From an uncultured Erysipelotrichaceae bacterium (GTDB lineage: Bacteria; Bacillota_I; Bacilli_A; Erysipelotrichales; Erysipelotrichaceae), in NCBI GenBank assembly GCA_946537255.1, contig CAMNFS010000010.1, positions 1-47,129 of the forward strand: 47,129 bases of DNA, written 5' to 3'. The notes below the pieces were generated by a model. The model saw only the letters and a program-made list of their open reading frames with translations, did not search any database and had not been told where the DNA came from. The stretch's first letter is position 1. The number at the start of each line of letters is the position of its first letter. Below are positions 23,800 to 31,265 of the stretch, piece by piece. Both the position numbers and the translations under genes were made by a program.

Positions 23800-24390
23800 T
23801 CACTCAATCAGATCCTTCCGGCTGCGGATCACTTCGGCAGTGATTCTGCAAAGCTCTTCTTCGCCTGAGGGCTCATGCATCACAATCTGAATGTGTTCTC
23901 CATCCTGATCAAAGGCAGCGGCCTGATTTCCATAGAGCACAACCTCCTGCCCTTCAATCACCGTCGTTTTCTTTTCCCCGTACTTCTGCAGATCTTCTCT
24001 TTCTTCTGTGGGAGAACAGATCGTCAGGGTATACTCCGTCTTTCTTCCTTTTGCCCCATATGTTTCACTGACCGCGGAAAAACTCTCGGTTTCTATCTGT
24101 GAAGGCTGTGCGGCATCTTCGCTTTCCGCATACCCGCCTGCGGTTACTGCCGAGGCAGGAGCGGAATCATTCATCGTCAAAGACGGTTTATCGGAAGGTT
24201 TTACAATCACAGCCATAAACAGAACAACCGCCGCAAACGCCAGCGACGCCGGAAGCCAGAGTTTCCAGCGGCTCTGTTCTGGCTTGCGTACCTCTGGCCG
24301 GGCAGCCAGAATACGGGCTGTCATCGCGTCTTTCTGATCCTCACTGAGGTGTATGAACGCATTTGCTTTCTGATACTTATTCAAAGTCAT
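23800..24390 (-). CDS. Putative anti-sigma factor, single-pass membrane protein
   Basis: 196 aa. Cytoplasmic N-terminus of about 43 residues with H-L-S-E-D-Q-K-D-A-M, one transmembrane helix at about 45-63 (L-P-A-S-L-A-F-A-A-V-V-L-F), then an acidic, Ser-rich linker and an extracellular domain of ~90 residues. It starts inside the 3' end of the ECF sigma gene (14-base overlap) with the ribosome site GGAGG before its ATG. Function as the cognate anti-sigma is inferred from topology and position; no zinc-binding anti-sigma motif (HxxxCxxC) is seen. Confidence 0.7.
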   Translation of the reverse strand: MTLNKYQKANAFIHLSEDQKDAMTARILAARPEVRKPEQSRWKLWLPASLAFAAVVLFMAVIVKPSDKPSLTMNDSAPASAVTAGGYAESEDAAQPSQIETESFSAVSETYGAKGRKTEYTLTICSPTEEREDLQKYGEKKTTVIEGQEVVLYGNQAAAFDQDGEHIQIVMHEPSGEEELCRITAEVIRSRKDLIE

Positions 24391-24868
24391 ATACCTCCTT
24401 CAGTATGTTCTTCAGCGCTTCTCTTCCCCGGGAAAGATCCGAACGGACGGTGCCTTCCTTCCGATCGAGAATCCGCGCGATTTCCTTTGTGGAATACCCT
24501 TCCTGATAAAACAGGTGAATGACTTCCCGATAGCGTACGGGAAGCTGGCTTACCGCTTCCCAGACAAATCCGAGATCCTTCTCTTCGCTTCCCGCGAATG
24601 TCTCATCCAGTTCCGCTTCCGGATGGGCGTTTTGGGCTCTGAGACGGTTCCGGCAGAGATTGGAGATGGTTTTCATCAGCCATCCCTTCTCCTTCATGGT
24701 ATCTCCTGCGAAGTCCGGATCGTATCGAAGCAGCTGGATCACCGTATCCTGAACCGCCTCCTGCGCGTCCGCGTCATTATGAAGATAGGAAAGCGCCAGC
24801 CGGTACAGGCTGTCACCATAGATGTCCAGAATCCTTCGGACTCTTCTTTCCTGCAGTGAGAGTGTCAT
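24377..24868 (-). CDS. ECF-type RNA polymerase sigma factor
   Basis: 163 aa. Region 2 (residues ~10-75: L-Y-R-L-A-L-S-Y-L-H-N-D-A-D-A-Q-E-A-V-Q-D) and region 4 (~105-160: L-P-V-R-Y-R-E-V-I-H-L-F-Y-Q-E-G-Y-S-T-K-E-I-A, L-D-R-K-E-G-T-V-R-S-D-L-S-R) are canonical for sigma-70 family group IV. It should direct RNA polymerase to stress promoters when released by the membrane anti-sigma encoded next. The ATG has an SD-like AAAGGAG directly adjacent (zero spacing) and TACAAT seven bases upstream, so the transcript may be leaderless. Confidence 0.92.
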   Translation of the reverse strand: MTLSLQERRVRRILDIYGDSLYRLALSYLHNDADAQEAVQDTVIQLLRYDPDFAGDTMKEKGWLMKTISNLCRNRLRAQNAHPEAELDETFAGSEEKDLGFVWEAVSQLPVRYREVIHLFYQEGYSTKEIARILDRKEGTVRSDLSRGREALKNILKEVYDFE

Positions 24869-24875
24869 CTCCTTT

Positions 24876-24881
24876 ATTGTA
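24876..24881 (-). promoter_or_regulatory. -10 element immediately before the sigma gene
   Basis: Minus strand TACAAT, then AAAGGAG, then ATG at 24868. A start near the ATG is predicted. The AAAGGAG abuts the ATG, too close to work as a ribosome site. Confidence 0.4.
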
Positions 24882-24894
24882 CCGGAACCTTATG

Positions 24895-24938
24895 AAAAGA
24901 GAAAAACATTCCGGTCAGTCTCGAAACACCGGAATGTT
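24895..24938 (-). terminator. Terminator of the liv/CBS-ACT/membrane gene operon
   Basis: AACATTCCGG (plus 24905-24914) and CCGGAATGTT (24929-24938) form a 10-bp stem; on the minus strand it is followed by TTTCTCTTTTC. It separates the large liv operon from the sigma gene. Confidence 0.8.
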
Positions 24939-24963
24939 CTGAATTGTTGCAGAAGAATGGAAA

Positions 24964-25419
24964 TCAGTGCTTTTCGCGCACTTCCTTTCTCGCCATTCCG
25001 GCGTGATCGGAAAGATAGGCACGTACCTTATGCATATCCTGATTCGGAAAGGAAACCGTAGTCGGAGCTTTCCGGATGGTAAAGTCCACGGTTCTGTTTT
25101 CATCATGCACCTTGATTGGTTTTGACTTTTCATACGGATACAGACGGCCGATCATCACTACACCTTCCGGCGAAAGACCGGATTTCATAAACCAGTACAC
25201 AATCCCGAATCCAATCAGTACAGCAGTCTGAATGATCCGGAATATTCCCTGATAGGTGAAAACGGAAATCAGCGCGATCGACCAGAACAGACCGGGTATC
25301 ACCCATTTCGGGCCTGCGTATGCTTCAATCTCCACTTTCCCGGAATCCCTCAGCATCCTTGCAAGCATGACCGCGATCACCGCGTCCAGCACGTAGAATA
25401 TGATATCTCCCCAGTTCAT
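24964..25419 (-). CDS. Uncharacterised membrane protein, last gene of liv operon
   Basis: 151 aa. Three hydrophobic segments (about 5-22, 41-58, 60-79) are followed by a ~70-residue soluble C-terminal domain containing P-Y-E-K-S-K-P-I-K-V and T-V-D-F-T-I-R-K-A-P. I do not recognise the family with certainty. The start is supported by GAGGAGG four bases before the ATG. It is 47 bases downstream of the CBS-ACT gene; a 9-bp stem hairpin without a T-run lies between. A terminator follows it, so it probably ends the transcript. Confidence 0.65.
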   Translation of the reverse strand: MNWGDIIFYVLDAVIAVMLARMLRDSGKVEIEAYAGPKWVIPGLFWSIALISVFTYQGIFRIIQTAVLIGFGIVYWFMKSGLSPEGVVMIGRLYPYEKSKPIKVHDENRTVDFTIRKAPTTVSFPNQDMHKVRAYLSDHAGMARKEVREKH

Positions 25420-25436
25420 CTGTCCTCCTCAGCATA

Positions 25437-25458
25437 CAGGGCGGATTCCTCCGCCCTG
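25437..25458 (-). other. Intercistronic hairpin after the CBS-ACT gene
   Basis: CAGGGCGGA (25437-25445), loop TTCC, TCCGCCCTG (25450-25458): perfect 9-bp stem. There is no T-run on either strand, so it is not a rho-independent terminator; it may protect or process the upstream liv message. Confidence 0.6.
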
Positions 25459-25466
25459 ACAGTTGT

Positions 25467-26150
25467 TCATCTCGTCGGATGCTTGATCCGCCTGCCGTCA
25501 ATCGTTGTCTGAACGATCTCCGTAATTTCATAGCCTTCGTTGAGCAGAATATCTCTCATCCGCTCGACCGGAATCGTTCCGCTGGCCTTGACCACCGCTT
25601 CCGTGCCGCGCTCCTCTGTCCGAAAGACCGCAAGACTCTCCACATTCGCGAAATTATCCGCAAACAGTTTGATGATTCCCTGGAAGTATCCCGGCTGATC
25701 GATGCAGCGGATCACAAAACGGGTGCCGATCTTTCCATATCCGAGAAGATCCACAAACGCCTGGAACATGTCCTTTTCCGTGATGATGCCGATGACATGG
25801 TTCTTTTCATCCACAACCGGAAGCACCGAAATACTGTTGTCAATCATGATCTGCGCCGCTTCTTCCAGGAATACATCCTGCGTCGTCGTATGCACATCCG
25901 TAATCATGATATCGCTGACTTTCCGCTTGGAAAGAAGATAGTTCAGTTCGAAGATGGAAAGCGATGTCGCCTGGGCTCCGCTGCTTTCCTCCACCATTCC
26001 CTGCGTAACCAGTCCGAGCAGACGCCCTTCCTCATCCACTACCGGAAGACGATGGAAGTTGTTTTTCCCCATGATCTCTACCGCCTTGGAAATCACCGTG
26101 TCCTTTGTGACCGTGAGGGGATTTTTCGTCATATGATCCTTAACGTACAT
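25467..26150 (-). CDS. CBS-ACT regulatory protein (AcuB-like)
   Basis: 227 aa. Two CBS domains (about 7-60, V-K-D-H-M-T-K-N-P-L-T-V, and 77-133, V-S-D-I-M-I-T-D-V-H-T-T) form a Bateman module that binds adenine nucleotides. An ACT-type domain (about 143-215, F-V-I-R-C-I-D-Q-P-G-Y-F) follows, often binding amino acids. The layout matches AcuB-like proteins. It has a strong ribosome site (AGGAGG) and starts 3 bases after livF, so it is part of the liv operon. I infer that it senses an amino acid and energy state and modulates the transporter or metabolism. Confidence 0.82.
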   Translation of the reverse strand: MYVKDHMTKNPLTVTKDTVISKAVEIMGKNNFHRLPVVDEEGRLLGLVTQGMVEESSGAQATSLSIFELNYLLSKRKVSDIMITDVHTTTQDVFLEEAAQIMIDNSISVLPVVDEKNHVIGIITEKDMFQAFVDLLGYGKIGTRFVIRCIDQPGYFQGIIKLFADNFANVESLAVFRTEERGTEAVVKASGTIPVERMRDILLNEGYEITEIVQTTIDGRRIKHPTR

Positions 26151-26153
26151 AAC

Positions 26154-26858
26154 TTATCCTCCTAGATATGCTTTCTGTACCCGTTCATCTCTGGAAAGTT
26201 CCTCACCGGTACCTTCCAGCGTGATATTGCCTGTTTCAAGAACATAGGCACGGTCGGCGATTGCCAGCGCGCGCTTTGCGTTCTGTTCGACCAGAAGTAC
26301 GGTCGTTCCCTTTCTGTTGATTTCCTCAATGATGGAAAAGATTTCCGAAACCAGAAGCGGTGAAAGACCCATGGAAGGCTCATCCAGAAGCATAATGGAT
26401 GGTCTTGCCATCAGTGCCCGCCCCATCGCGAGCATCTGCTGCTCACCGCCGGAAAGCGTACCGGCAAGCTGGGTCTGACGTTCCTTCAGCCGGGGAAACA
26501 GTTCATAGACATAGTCCATGTCCGCCTGAACAGAGGACCTGTCCTTGCGGGCATACGCGCCAAGTGTCAGATTCTCGGCAACTGTCTGCTGGGCAAAGAC
26601 GCGTCTTCCTTCCGGAACCTGGGCCAGCCCGAGGGAAACGATCCGGTGATTCGGAATTCTCGTGAGATCCGTATCATTGAGCAGGATGGTTCCGCTGACC
26701 GGTTTGATCAGTCCGGAAACTGCATGCATGGTGGTCGTCTTGCCGGCGCCGTTGGCTCCGATCAGGGTGACAATTTCTCCGTCCCTGACTTCAAACGAGA
26801 TGCCCTTGATCGCTTCGATCATACCGTAGCGAACAACCAGATTTTCTACTTTCAGCAT
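26154..26858 (-). CDS. livF: Branched-chain amino-acid ABC transporter ATPase LivF
   Basis: 234 aa. Walker A G-A-N-G-A-G-K-T-T near 34-42, signature L-S-G-G-E-Q-Q-M near 133, Walker B I-M-L-L-D-E-P-S-M-G-L-S near 154-165, and the switch His in L-L-V-E-Q-N. The L-L-V-E-Q-N-A and the short length are typical of LivF. Pairs with LivG to drive import. Ribosome site CTGGGAGAG precedes the ATG; 6 bases from livG. Confidence 0.93.
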   Translation of the reverse strand: MLKVENLVVRYGMIEAIKGISFEVRDGEIVTLIGANGAGKTTTMHAVSGLIKPVSGTILLNDTDLTRIPNHRIVSLGLAQVPEGRRVFAQQTVAENLTLGAYARKDRSSVQADMDYVYELFPRLKERQTQLAGTLSGGEQQMLAMGRALMARPSIMLLDEPSMGLSPLLVSEIFSIIEEINRKGTTVLLVEQNAKRALAIADRAYVLETGNITLEGTGEELSRDERVQKAYLGG

Positions 26859-26864
26859 AATCGA

Positions 26865-27638
26865 TCACTCTCCCAGATAGGCCTTGATTACCTGCGGGTT
26901 CGCCTGAATTTCAGCCGGTGTCCCTTCCGCAAGCATCATTCCGTAATTCAGCACGGTAATTCGTTCACAGATTCCCATGACGAGTTTCATATCATGTTCA
27001 ATCAGAAGCACGGCAATCCGGAAATGATCCCTTACAAACCGGATCATGCTCATCAGCTCTTCTGTTTCCTGCGGGTTCATGCCGGCAGCCGGCTCATCAA
27101 GAAGCAGAAGCTTCGGCTCCGTTGCCATGGCCCGGGCAATTTCCAGACGCCTCTGGGCGCCATAGGGAAGATTGCCGGCGGTGATCTTCGCCTTGTCCGC
27201 AAGCGAGAAAATCTTCAGAAGCTCCATTGCCCGCTCTTCCACTTCCTTTTCCTGCTGGTAGTATTTCGGAAGCCGGAAGACGGCGTCAATATTGCTGTAG
27301 GTAATCTTGTTGTGCATGCCGATCCGCACATTGTCCAGAACCGAAAGATTTGTAAACAGCCGGATATTCTGGAATGTACGGGCAATGCCCAGCTTGTTCA
27401 TTTCGACAACGGAAAGTTTTGCCGTATCCTGCCCGCAGAAGGAAATGGTACCTCTGGATGGCTGATACACTTTCGTCAGCATATTGAACACGGTCGTCTT
27501 GCCGGCGCCATTAGGACCGATGAGACCTACAATTTCCTCATTGAATACACGGAGGCTGAATTCATTGACTGCAGTAAGACCGCCGAAATCAATTCCAAGT
27601 CCCTGAACATCGAGAACCGGGGTTCTGTCTTCACTCAT
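26865..27638 (-). CDS. livG: Branched-chain amino-acid ABC transporter ATPase LivG
   Basis: 257 aa. Walker A G-P-N-G-A-G-K-T-T near 39-47, the LivG-typical A-R-T-F-Q-N-I-R-L-F near 86, L-P-Y-G-A-Q-R-R-L-E-I-A replacing the classical signature near 149, Walker B L-L-L-L-D-E-P-A-A-G-M-N, and L-I-E-H-D-M with the switch His. Works with LivF under the LivHM channel. ATG overlaps the livM stop (ATGA) and has AGGAGGT upstream. Confidence 0.93.
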   Translation of the reverse strand: MSEDRTPVLDVQGLGIDFGGLTAVNEFSLRVFNEEIVGLIGPNGAGKTTVFNMLTKVYQPSRGTISFCGQDTAKLSVVEMNKLGIARTFQNIRLFTNLSVLDNVRIGMHNKITYSNIDAVFRLPKYYQQEKEVEERAMELLKIFSLADKAKITAGNLPYGAQRRLEIARAMATEPKLLLLDEPAAGMNPQETEELMSMIRFVRDHFRIAVLLIEHDMKLVMGICERITVLNYGMMLAEGTPAEIQANPQVIKAYLGE

Positions 27639-28714
27639 TCTTCCACCTCCTTTGTCCTTCCGAAGGGAAGCGACTGCCGGGCTTTGGCAAGAAGCTCCTT
27701 GACCTTTTCATTGTTGGAAAGGATCATCATGACAATCAGCACAACGGCGTAAATGAGCATGCGGTAATCTCTGAGACCGCGCAGCAGCTCCGGCAGAAGA
27801 ACAAGAATGATCGTGGAGAAGATCGTTCCCGTCATATTTCCAAGACCGCCCAGAACGACATAGACCAGCACGAGAATGGAAAGGTTGAAATCAAACTTGG
27901 CCGGTACCAGAGTGGAATAGTTGAGACCATACAGCGCTCCGGCCGCGCCGGCAAGCGCCGCTGAAATGACGAACGCGAGCATCTTGGTATTCGCGACATG
28001 GATTCCGACGGACTCCGCCGCGATCCGGTTGTCACGGCAGGCCTGAATTGCCCGGCCGCTGCGGCTGTAGATAATGTTGTAGATAATCGTCAGAGCGATC
28101 AGAACCAGAATGATGCCGATCGTGAAGGTTGAAATCCGCTGCGTACCGGTAGCCCCCATCGGTCCGCTGATCAGCGCCTTTCCGCCCGGCGCAAGATTCA
28201 GCTTGTTTTCCACGAAGCTGAACTGCATGCCGTTCTGATCAAAGCCGATGAACAGGTTGTTGACCAGGGATTTGATGATTTCACCAAACGCCAGGGTGAC
28301 AATCGCCAGATAGTCGCCCTGCAGCTTCAATACCGGAATACCGATCAGAAAGCCAAACAGAGAAGCGACCAGCGCTCCCAGCACGATCGCGAGAATCAGC
28401 CGGATGATCCCGTTGGAAATCACCGGCGCAAGAACACCGGAAAGACATACGCCCGTAAACGCGCCAAGGCTCATGAAGCCGGCCTGGCCGAGATTGAGCT
28501 CGCCGGAAACACCGACATTCAGATTCAAACCAAGCGCCGCCACGATATAGCAGGTAACAGGTACAAGCAGGGACTGAAACATACTGGACAGATTCCCTGT
28601 CCTGAGCATCAGCTCAATCACGGCATAGCCGATGATAACAATCAGATAGGAGACCGTCCGGCTGCGGTGATTATTATCAAACAGTGTCCGGAAGAAGTTT
28701 TTCATGTTTTCCAT
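27635..28714 (-). CDS. livM: Branched-chain amino-acid ABC permease LivM
   Basis: 359 aa from this ATG. About ten hydrophobic helices, with the conserved A-L-G-L-N-L-N-V-G-V-S-G-E-L-N-L-G-Q-A-G-F-type segment (written here as two parts around residue 62-80) characteristic of LivM-type permeases. A longer frame opens 39 bases upstream, but AGGAG seven bases before this ATG (MENMKNFF) makes it the better start. Paired with LivH to form the membrane channel. It starts 10 bases after the livH stop. Confidence 0.9.
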   Translation of the reverse strand: MENMKNFFRTLFDNNHRSRTVSYLIVIIGYAVIELMLRTGNLSSMFQSLLVPVTCYIVAALGLNLNVGVSGELNLGQAGFMSLGAFTGVCLSGVLAPVISNGIIRLILAIVLGALVASLFGFLIGIPVLKLQGDYLAIVTLAFGEIIKSLVNNLFIGFDQNGMQFSFVENKLNLAPGGKALISGPMGATGTQRISTFTIGIILVLIALTIIYNIIYSRSGRAIQACRDNRIAAESVGIHVANTKMLAFVISAALAGAAGALYGLNYSTLVPAKFDFNLSILVLVYVVLGGLGNMTGTIFSTIILVLLPELLRGLRDYRMLIYAVVLIVMMILSNNEKVKELLAKARQSLPFGRTKEVEE

Positions 28715-28724
28715 AAGACAGCTC

Positions 28725-29606
28725 CTAGACCTTTTCACTGATCTTCTTACCAAGCAGGCCGGTAGGACGGATCAGGAGTACGATAATCAGAACCGCGAAC
28801 ACAATCGCATCGCTGAGCTGAGTGGAAATATATGCTTTGGAAAGAATTTCAATGACGCCAAGAAGAAGACCGCCCAGGAAAGCACCGGGAATGGATCCGA
28901 TTCCGCCGAATACAGCGGCTGTGAACGCCTTGATTCCAGGCATGGATCCAAGCGTCGGTGACAAAGACGGATAAGTCGAGCAGAGAAGTACTGCCGCGAT
29001 CGCCGCAATACCGGAACCGATCGCGAAGGTGATCGAGATGATCTGATTGACATTGATTCCCATGAGAACCGCTGCGCCCTTATCTTCCGAGCACGCCCGC
29101 ATGGCTTTACCGGTTCGCGTGCGGTTGATAAACAGAGTCAGGCAGACCATCACGAGAATACAGATGAGAATGGTCACGATAGTCAGATAGGAAATGGAGA
29201 GCTGTCCCCCGAACAGCTGAACCGATCCGCTTGGCACAACCGACGGAAATACCTTGGTCGAAGACGACCAGAGCAGCTGTGCGCCGTTCTGCAGAAAGTA
29301 ACTGACTCCGATCGCGGTAATCAGAACGGAAAGGCTGCTCGCGTTCCGCAGCGGTTTATAGGCGAGCCGCTCCACAACAACGCCCAGCACCGTACAGGCA
29401 AGCATGGACAGTAGTACGGACACAATCACCGGCAGCCCATAGGTATTCAGCGCGAAAAACGCAACATAGGCACCGACCATCATGATGTCGCCATGGGCAA
29501 AGTTGAGCATCTTCGCAATTCCGTAAACCATGGTGTAGCCAAGGGCAATGATGGCATACACACTGCCAAGACTCAGTCCGTTAATCAGATAAGACAAAAA
29601 GGCCAT
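28725..29606 (-). CDS. livH: Branched-chain amino-acid ABC permease LivH
   Basis: 293 aa with about eight hydrophobic helices; G-L-S-L-G-S-V-Y-A-I-I-A-L-G-Y-T-M-V-Y-G is the LivH N-terminal hallmark, and M-L-N-F-A-H-G-D-I-M-M-V follows. With LivM it forms the transmembrane pore of the importer. AGGGGGA lies about five bases before the ATG. It is separated from livJ by an 87-base gap with a hairpin. Confidence 0.92.
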   Translation of the reverse strand: MAFLSYLINGLSLGSVYAIIALGYTMVYGIAKMLNFAHGDIMMVGAYVAFFALNTYGLPVIVSVLLSMLACTVLGVVVERLAYKPLRNASSLSVLITAIGVSYFLQNGAQLLWSSSTKVFPSVVPSGSVQLFGGQLSISYLTIVTILICILVMVCLTLFINRTRTGKAMRACSEDKGAAVLMGINVNQIISITFAIGSGIAAIAAVLLCSTYPSLSPTLGSMPGIKAFTAAVFGGIGSIPGAFLGGLLLGVIEILSKAYISTQLSDAIVFAVLIIVLLIRPTGLLGKKISEKV

Positions 29607-29625
29607 ACGCTATCCCCCTATTTAC

Positions 29626-29667
29626 TAAAAATACAATAAGGTTGCCAAAATTTCCATTCTGGCAACC
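29626..29667 (-). terminator. Hairpin/partial terminator between livJ and livH
   Basis: GGTTGCCA (29640-29647) and TGGCAACC (29660-29667) form an 8-bp stem; on the minus strand it is followed by TTATTGTATTTTT. The broken T-run suggests incomplete termination, which would give more binding protein than permease, as seen in many importers. Confidence 0.6.
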
Positions 29668-29693
29668 CTTCGAACGAATCCTGAACTGAACAA

Positions 29694-30947
29694 TCAGCCT
29701 TCTACGCCGACATAGACACCGTTCTGAATGACTACAGCCTTCGGAGCCTTGGAAACTTCACCGTTGGCGTTCCAGGTAACATCCGCACCCGTCAGACCGT
29801 TGAATGTCATGGATGTGAACTGTCCGACCAGCGCTTTGCAGATGTCCGCGTTGCTCATATCAGCGGTTGCGCCGGCTGCTTCAAGACCCTGCGCGATCGC
29901 GTATACCGCGTCATAAGCGTCAGCCGCGAACTGGTTCGGAACGTCTCCGTACTTCGCCTTGTAGTTATTGACAAAGTTCTTTGTCAGATCATCTGTCGCG
30001 TCTGCGGAGAACGGTGTGAGCAGATAAACACCTTCCGCGAGCTTGGTGTCAAAGCCTTCCATGGAAAGAATTCCGTCCATGCCGTCAACACCGAATACGG
30101 TCGGCTTGTAGCCCATTTCACTTGCCTGCTTGAGGATTGTGGATGCCGGCTGATAATAGATCGGAAGGAACAGAATATCTGCGCCTGCTTCCTGAGCCTT
30201 CGCCAGCTGAACATTGAAGTCATTGTCTTCTCCCGCGAATGTACCGGAGTAGACAACCTCAAGACCCTTGGCCTGTGCTTCCGCGGTGAACTTCTCATAG
30301 ATACCGGTGGAGTAGTTGTCATCGTTCTTATAGATAATGGCAACCTTGGATCCAAGATCCTTATGCGTGCTCAGATAATCCGCGCTCGCAACACCCTGGT
30401 TCGGATCGGTGAAGCACATCTGGAAGACATTTCCATACGCGCCGGACTGGTTTGTGGAATCCGCGTAGATAACTGCGAGTGAAGAACCGGACGGTGTGAT
30501 CGCAAATGTCTGATCCTCAGCATAAAGCGGAGCAACCGCGGCACCCGGTGCAGAGGTAACCGTCGCAAGGCTGACCTGCATGCCCCAGTCCTTCAGAGCG
30601 TTGTAGGCATTGACTGCCTTTTCCGCATCATGTTCATCATCCTGCATGTTCAGCTCGAACTGAATTCCGCCCTTGGCGTTGATTTCCGCTACCGCAAGTT
30701 CAGCCGCGTTCTTGACTGCGTTGCCGTAAACAGCAGCGCCGCCGGAGAGCGGTCCGGATCCGCCGAGCTTGAATGCGCCCTTGGCTGCCGGTGCAGTGCC
30801 TGCGTCTGCGGCAGGAGCCGCGGAAGCCGCTGTGCCGTCAGCGGGTGCGCTTGTGGAAGCTGCCGATGAACTGCTTCCGGAACAGGCTGCCATGGACATG
30901 GCCATGAGAGCAGCGAGTCCTCCCTTGACAATCTTTTCAAACTTCAT
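29694..30947 (-). CDS. livJ: Branched-chain amino-acid binding lipoprotein LivJ
   Basis: 417 aa. Lipoprotein signal ending M-A-M-S-M-A-A-C with Cys22 lipidated, then a Ser/Ala-rich linker of about 35 residues and a periplasmic-type-I binding fold: K-L-G-G-S-G-P-L-S-G-G-A-A-V-Y-G near 60-75, N-A-A-E-L-A-V-A-E-I-N, G-V-A-S-A-D-Y-L and A-A-D-A-Y-D-A-V near 340. It captures amino acids outside the cell for LivHMGF. The promoter is the strongest in the window, and the ribosome site GAGGGAAAG lies before the ATG. Confidence 0.93.
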   Translation of the reverse strand: MKFEKIVKGGLAALMAMSMAACSGSSSSAASTSAPADGTAASAAPAADAGTAPAAKGAFKLGGSGPLSGGAAVYGNAVKNAAELAVAEINAKGGIQFELNMQDDEHDAEKAVNAYNALKDWGMQVSLATVTSAPGAAVAPLYAEDQTFAITPSGSSLAVIYADSTNQSGAYGNVFQMCFTDPNQGVASADYLSTHKDLGSKVAIIYKNDDNYSTGIYEKFTAEAQAKGLEVVYSGTFAGEDNDFNVQLAKAQEAGADILFLPIYYQPASTILKQASEMGYKPTVFGVDGMDGILSMEGFDTKLAEGVYLLTPFSADATDDLTKNFVNNYKAKYGDVPNQFAADAYDAVYAIAQGLEAAGATADMSNADICKALVGQFTSMTFNGLTGADVTWNANGEVSKAPKAVVIQNGVYVGVEG

Positions 30948-30994
30948 AAAATCTTTCCCTCGATTTCTAACTTCGTTATTTGGAAGTCGTGTTC

Positions 30995-31023
30995 ATTATA
31001 TTGAGAAGATTTCACCATTTCAA
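30995..31023 (-). promoter_or_regulatory. Strong sigma-A promoter of livJ
   Basis: Minus strand TTGAAA (31018-31023), exactly 17 bases, TATAAT (30995-31000). Predicted start near 30988, leader about 41 bases with GAGGG. Confidence 0.8.
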
Positions 31024-31109
31024 CATATTTCCGGAAAATTTTTCATATAAGCCGGAGAGTTTCATGAAAATATTTCAAAAAATTTCAGTTTCATTTTCAC
31101 AGACCAGGA

Positions 31110-31265
31110 TCAGGAAGACCGGTGATGGAACAGAAGAAACAGCAGGATCGCGGCCACCGCGATCACCGCCAGAATCAAAACAGCCGGAAGGCCATTTCCC
31201 GAAGTACGGATTGCCGGTTCATCCGGTATATCCAGAAGACGCATCATCCAATCAGATAATTCCAT
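31110..31265 (-). CDS. 51-aa single-pass membrane protein
   Basis: 51 aa: MELSDWMMRLLDIPDEPAIR, a short loop, then a helix of about 20 hydrophobic residues (residues 26-46, L-P-A-V-L-I-L-A-V-I-A-V-A-A-I-L) and a basic end F-H-H-R-S-S. The strong ribosome site AGGAGGT lies five bases before the ATG, which is good support for a gene of this size. Its start overlaps the 3' end of the 111-aa gene by 22 bases in a different frame, so translation is coupled. No family is recognised. It ends the GH5/ACT/membrane operon. Confidence 0.7.
   Translation of the reverse strand: MELSDWMMRLLDIPDEPAIRTSGNGLPAVLILAVIAVAAILLFLLFHHRSS

Noticed and set aside
30948-31109. T-box or leucine-type attenuator before livJ
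   Set aside because: The leader is only about 41 bases with no T-box specifier structure or leader peptide; an ordinary promoter explains it.
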